Assembly (NCBI GenBank): GCA_947175845.1
Contig: CAMWOK010000114.1
Location: 1 to 8,470, forward strand
DNA: 8,470 nucleotides
DNA from: an uncultured Lachnospiraceae bacterium
GTDB lineage: Bacteria; Bacillota; Clostridia; Lachnospirales; Lachnospiraceae
Direction: 5' to 3'
Part shown: in pieces, positions 1-5,972 of the stretch
Layout: each line of letters starts with the position of its first letter
How positions within the stretch are numbered: position 1 is the first letter of the stretch
Notes under the pieces: generated by a model
Databases searched by the model: none
The model's input: the letters and a program-made list of their open reading frames with translations, nothing else
What the model was told of the DNA's origin: nothing
Made by a program: the position numbers and the translations under genes

Positions 1-56
1 AATACCTAAGATGAAACTAAACCATAAAAAACCAAACCCTCAGCTACACCCTTACA

Positions 57-203
57 CTAATCGACATCTGGAATCTCATCACCCACCGGAAACACCAAAT
101 TCACAGGGCAACCCGAACAATCAGCTTTAAGAGGAAACACCAAACCCACAGGGCAACCCAAACGATCAGCTTCCGCCGCTGTAACTGAAAATGCACGTAG
201 AAA
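57..203 (-). other. Possible decayed minus-strand ORF with two 15-residue repeats
   Basis: Reading the minus strand from 203 to the TAG at 57-59 gives 48 open codons after an upstream in-frame TAG at 204-206. The frame contains two adjacent 15-residue units, ADRLGCPVGLVFPLK and ADCSGCPVNLVFPVG, followed by an acidic tail ending DEIPDVD. The same frame stays readable upstream of the TAG (residues LCNKRPEP). The repeat period is 45 bp, a multiple of three, and the differences between units leave the GCPVxLVFP core intact, which is compatible with coding. There is no ATG and no convincing ribosome-binding site; a TTG lies inside the first unit. I recognise no family. It may be the tail of a broken gene or simply a repeat that happens to be open. 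Confidence 0.25.
88..172. repeat. Two-unit tandem repeat, 40-bp units with 45-bp period
   Basis: Positions 88-127 and 133-172 match at 36 of 40 bases and are separated by 5 bases. Both begin GGAAACACCAAA and end ATCAGCTT. There are only two units and the spacer is too short for CRISPR. The rest of this gene-free stretch (1-87 and 173-245) shows no clear promoter, RNA or hairpin. Confidence 0.8.
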
Positions 204-245
204 CTAAGGCTCAGGACGCTTGTTGCACAGTGGAACATAAGATTA

Positions 246-385
246 GAAACTGTTCAAAAATAACTTTTAATATCGCTTGTCTTTTTCTTCGAGAGCACCA
301 TTCAAAAACCAGTTACATAGCCCGCTATGTGCCTGATTTTTGAGCGGCGCTCTCGAAAAAATCCTACGCGCTATTTAACAGTTCC
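246..385. repeat. Palindromic MITE-like element abutting the araC stop codon
   Basis: The core, 288-357, is a near-perfect palindrome centred between 322 and 323. TTCGAGAGC at 288-296 pairs with GCTCTCGAA at 349-357, and the arms stay paired with only a few mismatches down to GC/GC around a two-base centre. Outside it lie short inverted ends, GAAACTGTT (246-254) and AACAGTTCC (377-385), matching at 8 of 9 bases when inverted. A TTA triplet flanks both ends (243-245 and 386-388) and could be a 3-bp target duplication, but that is weak evidence. The right-hand TTA is the complement of the regulator's TAA stop, so the hairpin starts directly after that gene on the minus strand and could terminate its transcript. 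No protein is encoded. The mobile origin is inferred. Confidence 0.55.
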
Positions 386-1156
386 TTACCGAAAACTCCC
401 CGGTGCCATGCCGTAGATTTCGCGAAACGCCCTGTAAAAGGAGCGCAGGCTGCTAAATCCGCTGGAAAAGCAGATTTCTGTCACGGACAGCTCGGAGTGC
501 GTCAGAAGACCCATGGCGTGCTCTGCGCGCAGCCGTTTGAGATAGTCGTTGTAGGAGCACCCAAACGTTTCCTTAAAGATATGGGAGATGTGGTACTTGC
601 TGTAACCAAGTGCGTCGGCGAGCTGTGACAGCCCAAGCTCCTCGGAGAAGTGCTGGTTCACATAGTTGGAAATATCCTGGCAGATGCCCGCCGACGCAGA
701 CAGGTTTTCCAGTTTCACGAGCTGCAGCTGAGACAGAATCATAGCGGTCAGAATGTACAGATATCCCTTGGAAATGCGGATATCTGTACTGTTCTGCACG
801 CTCTCGAGAAGCCCTTCCACCAGCGCAAAAAACTGTGTGTCATTCTGCGGATGTGGGACAAAGGGCACCTGTGCGCGCTGTGTCTGAAATTCTGCAGAGA
901 AGTCGGGCAGAAAGTCGGGATTGAAGATAATCATGGCAGCGGCGGAATGCTCCGGTGTGTGTGTCTCATGCACCGTGTGTGGGAATGCTATGGAGACCAT
1001 ACCCCGTTCCAAAAGTTTCTTCTGCCCGGATATTGTGACCTCGATCGCCCCGTCAAACACATAGAAAATTTCGATCTGACGGTGAATGTGCGGCAGGTAA
1101 TTGTTGTCTCTGGTCACTTTTGCAAACAGATATTCGTTCCAGTTCTGATAAAACAC
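386..1156 (-). CDS. AraC-family transcriptional regulator with N-terminal cupin domain
   Basis: This encodes a 256-residue cytoplasmic DNA-binding regulator. An N-terminal cupin-like sensing domain (about residues 10-95, with an HIH motif near residues 23-25 and an ERG turn before the next strands) is followed by a linker. The C-terminal AraC/XylS double helix-turn-helix covers about residues 160-256: first helix pair around LSQLADALGYSKYHISHIF, second around VTEICFSSGFSSLRSFYRAF. The last residues, MAPGSFR, match the usual family ending. I chose the GTG at 1156-1154 because AAGGAGG lies 8 bases upstream. A TTG at 1177 in the same frame would add seven residues but has no ribosome-binding site. 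The gene lies 13 bp after a broken ATPase/nuclease gene on the same strand and is divergent from two GH43 genes, so control of hemicellulose-sugar use is likely; the inducer is unknown. Confidence 0.93.
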   Translation of the reverse strand: MFYQNWNEYLFAKVTRDNNYLPHIHRQIEIFYVFDGAIEVTISGQKKLLERGMVSIAFPHTVHETHTPEHSAAAMIIFNPDFLPDFSAEFQTQRAQVPFVPHPQNDTQFFALVEGLLESVQNSTDIRISKGYLYILTAMILSQLQLVKLENLSASAGICQDISNYVNQHFSEELGLSQLADALGYSKYHISHIFKETFGCSYNDYLKRLRAEHAMGLLTHSELSVTEICFSSGFSSLRSFYRAFREIYGMAPGSFR

Positions 1157-1159
1157 CGA

Positions 1160-1171
1160 CCCCTCCTCCTT
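1160..1171 (-). promoter_or_regulatory. Ribosome-binding site of araC, overlapping the upstream stop codon
   Basis: On the minus strand this reads AAGGAGGAGGGG. The AAGGAGG part sits 8 bases before the GTG start at 1156. Its first two A bases belong to the TAA stop (1172-1170) of the upstream gene remnant. This fixes the regulator start and suggests that the two genes were once translationally coupled. Confidence 0.8.
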
Positions 1172-1774
1172 ATCCAATCAGGCATACTTTTCCCATGAAT
1201 GCAAACCCATACTTTATGATGCGCTCCGGCGCAAAGCCCTCCGCGGTAAGCAGCGTCTCATAGCATTTTTCAGCGATCTGTGCGTGAGCGTTTGCAAGCG
1301 TTTCTTCCAAATCCCGTTCCTTCTTCGGTTTGTGTACCTTAAATTCGATAATGTAAGCGTAATCGCGCTCAGCAGATATGTGTTCTCGTCATAGAGGTCT
1401 GCGATCACTTTGGACATCTTATAGATCATATCTGCGCGGTCCACCGCCTTGATGCTTGCAAAACTCAGAAATATCACGGGGAATGTACCCTGCAGATGAC
1501 GGTATGTGTACTTTCCGGCGGAGGATTTCGCCTCCCAGATAGTCAGTCCCTCAAACAGATCGCTCCTGCCAGCGTATTTGTTAGAAAAAAAGCACTCCGT
1601 CATGCTCATGTTGAGCGTTTTTCCAAACCTGCGGGGACGGGTGATGAGCGTCACAGTAGAGCCGCACTCCCACCATTCCATCAGAAAGCTGGTCTTGTCT
1701 ATATAAAACCGGTTTTCCTCCCGCAGTCTGTAAAAGCGCTGTTCCCCGATATTTACAACTGGCCGGTTGTCCAT
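1170..1774 (-). pseudogene. Remnant of an ATPase/PD-(D/E)XK nuclease gene, middle deleted and frame-shifted
   Basis: The first ~136 codons (1774 to about 1370) match the start of the AAA-ATPase-like family: IGEQRFYRLREENRFYIDKT, then the Walker A-like RPRRFGKT, then the region around DLYDENTYLL. The frame then carries on as meaningless basic residues to a stop at 1214. From 1364 to 1170 a second frame encodes a perfect family C-terminus, DYAYIIEFKVHKPKK to KYGFAFMGKVCLIG, including the E-x-K of the PD-(D/E)XK nuclease domain (Glu codon 1344-1346, Lys codon 1338-1340). Intact members run to over 500 residues, so roughly 300 internal residues are missing and the joint, at about 1360-1376, is out of frame. 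The ATG at 1774 has a good site (AGGGAGGTG) upstream. The 186-residue ORF ending at 1214 may still be translated but cannot be a working enzyme. The role of intact relatives is poorly known. Confidence 0.85.
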
Positions 1775-1818
1775 GCGTGCACCTCCCTGAATTAAGTTCT
1801 CAACTTGTCCGCTCCAAT

Positions 1819-1847
1819 ATTATGGCAGATCTAATGGTTTTTATAAA
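1819..1847 (-). promoter_or_regulatory. Candidate promoter for the ATPase remnant and araC
   Basis: On the minus strand TTTATA (1847-1842) is followed after exactly 17 bases by CATAAT (1824-1819). The -10 matches consensus at 5 of 6, the -35 only weakly. It lies about 45 bp before the ATG at 1774. As the regulator has only 13 bp before it, this is probably its promoter too. Confidence 0.45.
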
Positions 1848-1923
1848 TTAAAGTATACACAGATAATCCAAAAAAGACAACACAAGACCGCAATATTTGG
1901 CACAGAAAAGGCCGGCTGATGCA

Positions 1924-1953
1924 TTGAAAGGGGCTGGTATGACGCAGTATACT
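1924..1953 (+). promoter_or_regulatory. Candidate promoter of the GH43 gene pair
   Basis: TTGAAA (1924-1929), an 18-base spacer and TATACT (1948-1953) each match the sigma-A hexamers at 5 of 6. Transcription would start near 1960, leaving a leader of about 50 bases. The -10 lies within a perfect 10-bp palindrome, CAGTATACTG (1945-1954), which could be an operator. I see no good catabolite-repression (cre) site in 1775-2008. Confidence 0.5.
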
Positions 1954-2008
1954 GTTTGAATAAGGAACGCAGCAGGAATACGAAAAGATAGAAAGGCAGG
2001 TAACAACA

Positions 2009-3619
2009 ATGAGTTCAGGTAAACTATGGAACGCGGATCTGGGAAATGGCAGCTACCGCAATCCGATACTCTATGCGGACTACTCCGACCCGGACGCAAT
2101 CCGCGTGGGCGAAGACTATTTTATGATTGCGTCGAGCTTCAGCAACGCGCCCGGGCTTCCGCTGCTGCACTCGAAAGATCTCGTCAGCTGGAAAGTGGTC
2201 AACTATGTCCTCCCTGAAATACCAGAGGAGCGCTACAGGGAGCCAATTCACGGATGCGGCGTGTGGGCGCCCGCAATCCGGTTTCACGCGGGGACATACT
2301 ATGTCTGCTTTCCCATGCCGGACGAGGGTATCTACATGACCACCACGGCAGATCCATTTGGAATCTGGTCTAAACCGGTCAATATCCGCCCCGGTGCAGG
2401 GTGGATTGACCCCTGTCCATTCTGGGATGACGACGGGAAGGCGTACCTTGTCGCGGGCGTGGCAAAGAGCCGCATCGGGTACAAGAGCGTGCTCCACATG
2501 GTGGAGATGCAGCCTGACGGCATGGGACTGATCGGCGATGCGGTCAAGATTTTTGACGGAAATGAGAAGGATCAGGAGACGATAGAAGGCCCCAAAATGT
2601 ACAAGAGAAACGGTTGGTACTACATCTTTGCTCCGGCCGGCGGCGTGAAGCGCGGATGGCAGACTGTGCTGCGCGCCCGCAGTGTGTTCGGGCCCTATGA
2701 GTACAAGGTTGTGATGCGCCAGGGCAGCAGCGATGTGAACGGACCGCACCAGGGCGCATGGGTGGACACCGTGACAGGCGAGGACTGGTTTCTGCATTTC
2801 CAGGATGTTTACGGGGCAGGCCGCATCACGCATCTGCAGCCCATGAGCTGGCAGGAGGACTGGCCCGTCATCGGCATTGCAAAAGTCGACAAGGACTGCG
2901 GAGAGCCGGTCGCGGAATACAGAAAGCCCAATGTCGGAAATGAAAACACCAGTACGTTCGAACCGGAAACTTCGGATGATTTTACGGGAAATCGGCTGGG
3001 ACTGCAGTGGCAGTGGAATGCAAACCCATGCAGGGACTGGTATGCACTGACAGGGAGCAGTTTGAAATTAAATGCAGTCAAAAAGCGCACCGTCTACGGC
3101 GACATGCCAAACCTCCTGCTGCAAAAGTGGCCGGCGCCGGAGTTTTCCTGCGTCACGAAATTTGACCTTACAAACCTTGCTGACGGCGAGGAGGCGGGTG
3201 TGATTTCTATGGGAATGCGCTATGCACTGCTCACCTTCCGCAAGGATAAAAACCAGCTTAGCCCCTGTTTTATCACAGGTGTGCAGCACTATGGAAAGAT
3301 CCTGCCCGAAACCACCGAGGAGACCGCGCAGACACTTCCGCAAATTGACGCCTGCCACGCGGGCGAGATCTCAGTGAAGTACACTGTAAAACAGACTGGA
3401 ACACAAGATCTGAATGAACGGGAAAAAGGATTTCCGCTGGAGCTGGTGACATTTTCATACAGCACGGACGGCATCAGCTATCAGACGGCGGGCAGAATGA
3501 ACGCTGTTCCCGGGCGCTGGGTGGGCGTGAAAAATGGCGTGTTCTGCGCGTGCACAGTGCCCGAAAACGCGCAGGGCAGCGGATATGCGGTTGTGAATGG
3601 CGTGACGTACAGCAGATAG
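2009..3619 (+). CDS. GH43 glycoside hydrolase, beta-xylosidase/alpha-L-arabinofuranosidase type
   Basis: This 536-residue enzyme should remove xylose or arabinose from the ends of xylan-derived oligosaccharides. Residues ~16-310 form the GH43 five-bladed propeller with the catalytic trio in place: general base Asp27 (SDPDAI), pKa modulator Asp134 (GWIDPCPFWDDDG) and general acid Glu193 (IEGPKMYK). The HSKDLVSW and GVWAPAI motifs are also typical. From ~325 (DDFTGNRLGLQWQWN) comes the C-terminal beta-sandwich domain that GH43 xylosidases use to complete the active site. There is no signal peptide, so it acts in the cytoplasm on imported sugars. The start follows AGGT with 8-base spacing, a moderate site. 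It is the first of two GH43 genes, 49 bp apart. The YADYSDPD signature suggests a GH43 subfamily different from the next gene (perhaps subfamily 12); exact specificity cannot be read from sequence alone. Confidence 0.93.
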   Translation: MSSGKLWNADLGNGSYRNPILYADYSDPDAIRVGEDYFMIASSFSNAPGLPLLHSKDLVSWKVVNYVLPEIPEERYREPIHGCGVWAPAIRFHAGTYYVCFPMPDEGIYMTTTADPFGIWSKPVNIRPGAGWIDPCPFWDDDGKAYLVAGVAKSRIGYKSVLHMVEMQPDGMGLIGDAVKIFDGNEKDQETIEGPKMYKRNGWYYIFAPAGGVKRGWQTVLRARSVFGPYEYKVVMRQGSSDVNGPHQGAWVDTVTGEDWFLHFQDVYGAGRITHLQPMSWQEDWPVIGIAKVDKDCGEPVAEYRKPNVGNENTSTFEPETSDDFTGNRLGLQWQWNANPCRDWYALTGSSLKLNAVKKRTVYGDMPNLLLQKWPAPEFSCVTKFDLTNLADGEEAGVISMGMRYALLTFRKDKNQLSPCFITGVQHYGKILPETTEETAQTLPQIDACHAGEISVKYTVKQTGTQDLNEREKGFPLELVTFSYSTDGISYQTAGRMNAVPGRWVGVKNGVFCACTVPENAQGSGYAVVNGVTYSR

Positions 3620-3668
3620 CTGCACATTTAAAAAATGAAATAGACATTGAAAAGAATGGAGGATTTAT

Positions 3669-5216
3669 ATGAGCAACACCTATCAAAACCCGGTACAGAG
3701 AGGTTTCTTTCCGGACCCGTCCGTCGTGCGTGTCGGGGAGGACTACTACATGGTCAATTCCACGTTCCAGTATTTTCCGGCAATTGCCATCAGCCATTCC
3801 AGGGATATGGTGCACTGGCAGGTCATCGGGCACGCCGTCACCGACCCCGACGCGCTCGATCTGCAGGATATCAAAGATTCGCACGGCATCTGGGCGCCCG
3901 ACATCTCGTACCATGACGGAAAATTTATCATCATGGCGACTCTGCGCCTGAACGCCGACGGAAAGCGCGGCAACAACGTGATGCGCAGGCAGCTCGTCGT
4001 CACCTCGGAAAGGCCGGAGGGACCCTACAGCAAACCGAGCTGGCTCGAGGTCGACAGCATTGACCCGTCGCATTTTGTGGATGACGACAAAAAACACTAC
4101 ATGGTCATCAGTCCGGGCATCAATCTCGTGCCGCTGAGCGACGACTGCACGAAGGTCACTGGCGAAACGATTCCAGTGTGGCCGGGAACCGGCGAGCGCT
4201 GTCCCGAGGGGCCGCACCTGTTAAAGCGCGGAAAATACTACTACGCGATACTTGCGGAGGGAGGAACCGGCTACGGCCACGGCATCAATGTCGGGCGATC
4301 CGAAAATCTGTTCGGACCCTACGAGCCGTCGCCCTACAATCCGCTGATGCGCCAGTTTGACCCCGATGCACCGATTCAGCGCACGGGCCACGGTAAGCTG
4401 GTCGAGACGCAAAACGGCGACTGGTGGGTGTACTACCTGATGGGAAGACCCAACCAGGGACATTACACGACAATCGGCAGGGAGTCGGGACTCGACCCTG
4501 TGACATGGCTCGAGGACGGCTGGTTTATCATCAATGACCGCCGGGGGCCGAGCATCGAGCAGACTGCGCCGGATTTGCCCGCGCACCCGTTTGAAAAGTG
4601 GACGCGGGACGATTTTGACAGCGAGACGTTAAACCGCAACTGGGAGTTTGTGCGCAATCCGGCAAAGGGAAGCTATTCCCTGACCGAGCGGCCAGGACAT
4701 TTCCGCATCTGGACAAGGGACGGCCAGCTCTCGGAGATCCGCGCAAAGAACACGCTGGTGCGGCGTGAGCAGGAACTCTCCTACACGGCCTCGACCAAGG
4801 TGGATTTTTACCCGTCCAGAGACGGGGAGCAGGCGGGACTGACCTGCTACTACAGCACGGCGACCTACGCGCGCTTCTGCGTCTGCTGGGAGCAGGGCAG
4901 GAAACTGCAACTTGTCATCAACCGCAACCACGGCGAGGAGCTGATGGCGACGGTGGATGATTTGAAGGAGCAGAGCGTCTATCTCAAGGTTGTCGTTGAC
5001 AGGCTGACCAGAAGTTTTTACTACAGCTACGACGGCGCAGACTGGACGCTGGCTGGCGTGCTTGAAAACTGTATCTATCTCTGTGACGAGGGTGTGCCCG
5101 ACGACCCAAAGCGCCACACAGGCACACTCGTCGGCATCTACGCAAACAACGGCGGCTGCGGTACGCGCATCCCGGCTGATTTTGACTATTTTGAATATAC
5201 AGATGGTAACAGTTAA
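3669..5216 (+). CDS. GH43 beta-xylosidase-type glycoside hydrolase; C-terminus altered by a mobile element
   Basis: This 515-residue cytoplasmic exo-acting enzyme is likely to release xylose (or arabinose) from short xylo-oligosaccharides. The propeller occupies residues ~5-310, with general base Asp16 (FFPDPSVV), pKa modulator Asp132 (SIDPSHFVDDD) and general acid Glu180 (CPEGPHLLKR). HGIWAPDISYHDGKF is a strong family match. A C-terminal beta-sandwich domain begins near 322 (DDFDSETLNRNW) and ends with DFDYFEYTD. No signal peptide is seen. GGAGG seven bases before the ATG is a strong ribosome-binding site. It follows the first GH43 gene by 49 bp with no terminator between, so the two form an operon, presumably controlled by the divergent AraC regulator. 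Its last codons (Asn, Ser, stop) lie inside a 187-bp mobile element. Before insertion the protein probably ended TDER. The change is at the extreme tail, so activity is probably intact. Confidence 0.94.
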   Translation: MSNTYQNPVQRGFFPDPSVVRVGEDYYMVNSTFQYFPAIAISHSRDMVHWQVIGHAVTDPDALDLQDIKDSHGIWAPDISYHDGKFIIMATLRLNADGKRGNNVMRRQLVVTSERPEGPYSKPSWLEVDSIDPSHFVDDDKKHYMVISPGINLVPLSDDCTKVTGETIPVWPGTGERCPEGPHLLKRGKYYYAILAEGGTGYGHGINVGRSENLFGPYEPSPYNPLMRQFDPDAPIQRTGHGKLVETQNGDWWVYYLMGRPNQGHYTTIGRESGLDPVTWLEDGWFIINDRRGPSIEQTAPDLPAHPFEKWTRDDFDSETLNRNWEFVRNPAKGSYSLTERPGHFRIWTRDGQLSEIRAKNTLVRREQELSYTASTKVDFYPSRDGEQAGLTCYYSTATYARFCVCWEQGRKLQLVINRNHGEELMATVDDLKEQSVYLKVVVDRLTRSFYYSYDGADWTLAGVLENCIYLCDEGVPDDPKRHTGTLVGIYANNGGCGTRIPADFDYFEYTDGNS

Positions 5217-5392
5217 GCCATACCCATTCATAAGTTGTCGGATTGTACGATCTGACAATTAATTTTAGCGATTGCCGACAACTTATTTCATGTCGGGCGT
5301 CCGCCCTATAAAATTGAATATGCAAAATGCCTTATGTGAGCAAGCTCCCAACAGCATTTTGCATATCCAATTTTGCATGGCTGAACTGTTAC
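5206..5392. mobile_element. 187-bp IS66-type miniature inverted-repeat element (MITE)
   Basis: The ends are GTAACAGTTAAGCCAT (5206-5221) and its inverted partner at 5377-5392, matching at 15 of 16 bases. They are flanked by a perfect 8-bp direct repeat TACAGATG (5198-5205 and 5393-5400), which is the target duplication. IS66-family elements typically have ends beginning GTAA and make 8-bp duplications, so an IS66-type transposase probably moved this element in trans; that attribution is inference. It encodes no protein. Inside are a 12-bp stem (5230-5241 with 5275-5286), a small GC hairpin (5295-5306) and a 65-base near-perfect hairpin (5310-5374). It overlaps the last codons of the second GH43 gene, provides that gene's TAA stop, and separates it from arr. 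Confidence 0.9.
5310..5374. terminator. Long hairpin within the MITE, possible terminator for the GH43 operon
   Basis: Arms 5310-5330 and 5354-5374 pair at 20 of 21 positions (one A-C mismatch at 5317/5367). The 23-base loop can itself fold, since GAGC and GCTC (5338-5341 and 5344-5347) are complementary. The right arm ends with TTTT. No other terminator is seen between the GH43 operon and arr, so this fold may end the operon transcript; that role is inferred. Confidence 0.45.
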
Positions 5393-5421
5393 TACAGATG
5401 AAAGATGACCGGAACAAATTA

Positions 5422-5450
5422 TTGTGATCTGGCTGGTTGTGTGATATAAT
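5422..5450 (+). promoter_or_regulatory. Promoter of the arr gene
   Basis: TTGTGA (5422-5427), a 17-base spacer and a perfect TATAAT (5445-5450), with an extended -10 TGA just before it (5442-5444). Transcription would start near 5457, giving a leader of about 38 bases. It lies outside the mobile element, 29 bp beyond its right end. Confidence 0.75.
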
Positions 5451-5494
5451 CCCGATGACAGCAACAAATCAGGCATCGTAAAGGAGAAAGTCAG

Positions 5495-5908
5495 ATGAGT
5501 GAAAAAATCGTGTTCAGTAGAGGTTCTTTTTTTCACGGAACAAAAGCAGACCTCGATATCGGAGATTTGATCGTCACGGGAAAGAAAAAGAATTACAAAG
5601 ACGACAGAATATCAGAGTATGTCTATTTTGCGGGGACTCTGGATGCTGCGATATGGGGCGCCGAGCTGGCAGAAGGGGATGGCAGGGAACGGATATATGT
5701 CGTCGAGCCAACCGGGGACTACGAGGATGACCCCAACGTGACCGACAGGAAATTTCCGGGAAATCCCACAAAGTCATACCGATCCCGGCAGCCGTTAAAA
5801 ATTGTTGCAGAGGTGGCCAGATGGGAAGGGCACTCTCAGGAACTGTTAGAGAATATGCTGGAAAATCTGAAAAAACTGTCGGAGGCGGGCGTTCGGGCAA
5901 TTGATTAG
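5495..5908 (+). CDS. arr: Rifamycin NAD+-dependent ADP-ribosyltransferase (Arr family)
   Basis: Arr enzymes inactivate rifampicin and related rifamycins in the cytoplasm by moving ADP-ribose from NAD+ to the drug's C23 hydroxyl. The 137-residue product is close in length to known Arr proteins (about 140-150) and carries their marks in order: FFHGTKADLDIGDL, YVYFAGTLDAAIWGAELA, YVVEPTGDYEDDPNV, KFPGNPTKSYR and WEGHSQELLENML. His14, Tyr44 and Asp79 have the same spacing as the functional His19, Tyr49 and Asp84 of the Mycobacterium smegmatis enzyme. The start has AAAGGAGA seven bases upstream and its own promoter. It is a single-gene unit between a mobile element and a convergent terminator; no integron or transposase gene is near. 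Resistance is expected from family knowledge but not shown; chromosomal homologues may have another natural role. Confidence 0.93.
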   Translation: MSEKIVFSRGSFFHGTKADLDIGDLIVTGKKKNYKDDRISEYVYFAGTLDAAIWGAELAEGDGRERIYVVEPTGDYEDDPNVTDRKFPGNPTKSYRSRQPLKIVAEVARWEGHSQELLENMLENLKKLSEAGVRAID

Positions 5909-5918
5909 TACGCCTCTC

Positions 5919-5960
5919 AAAACAGCGGTAATCGTCTCAAAGAGCGAATACCGCTGTTTG
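5919..5960. terminator. Bidirectional terminator between arr and the Sel1 gene
   Basis: AAACAGCGGTA (5920-5930) pairs perfectly with TACCGCTGTTT (5949-5959), and the loop can extend the stem with TCG/CGA and CTC/GAG pairs. The hairpin lies between two convergent genes, 11 bp after the arr stop and 13 bp after the Sel1 stop. T-runs are short (TTT on plus, TTTT on minus), so it should stop transcription from both sides but perhaps not completely. Confidence 0.75.
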
Positions 5961-5972
5961 TCTGTGCGGGGA

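Noticed and set aside
88..172. CRISPR-like array
   Set aside because: There are only two imperfect 40-bp units separated by 5 bases, with no spacer-length variable sequence and no cas genes.
246..385. Same element family as 5206-5392
   Set aside because: Both ends contain AACTGTT/AACAGTT, but in opposite orientation; the left element lacks GTAA ends and an 8-bp duplication, and the internal sequences do not match.
1157..1177. TTG start for araC adding residues MDKEEGS
   Set aside because: The added codons are the ribosome-binding site itself (AAGGAGGAGGGG), and there is no such site upstream of the TTG.
650..1198. Plus-strand 182-residue frame opposite araC
   Set aside because: The minus-strand frame has unmistakable AraC helix-turn-helix motifs; this frame has none of its own.
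3474..4217. Minus-strand 247-residue open frame (and similar ones at 2024-2833, 4221-4586, 4629-5258)
   Set aside because: These lie antisense to the GH43 genes, have no ribosome-binding sites or family motifs, and are rich in His, Arg, Val and Ala as expected for shadows of GC-rich genes.
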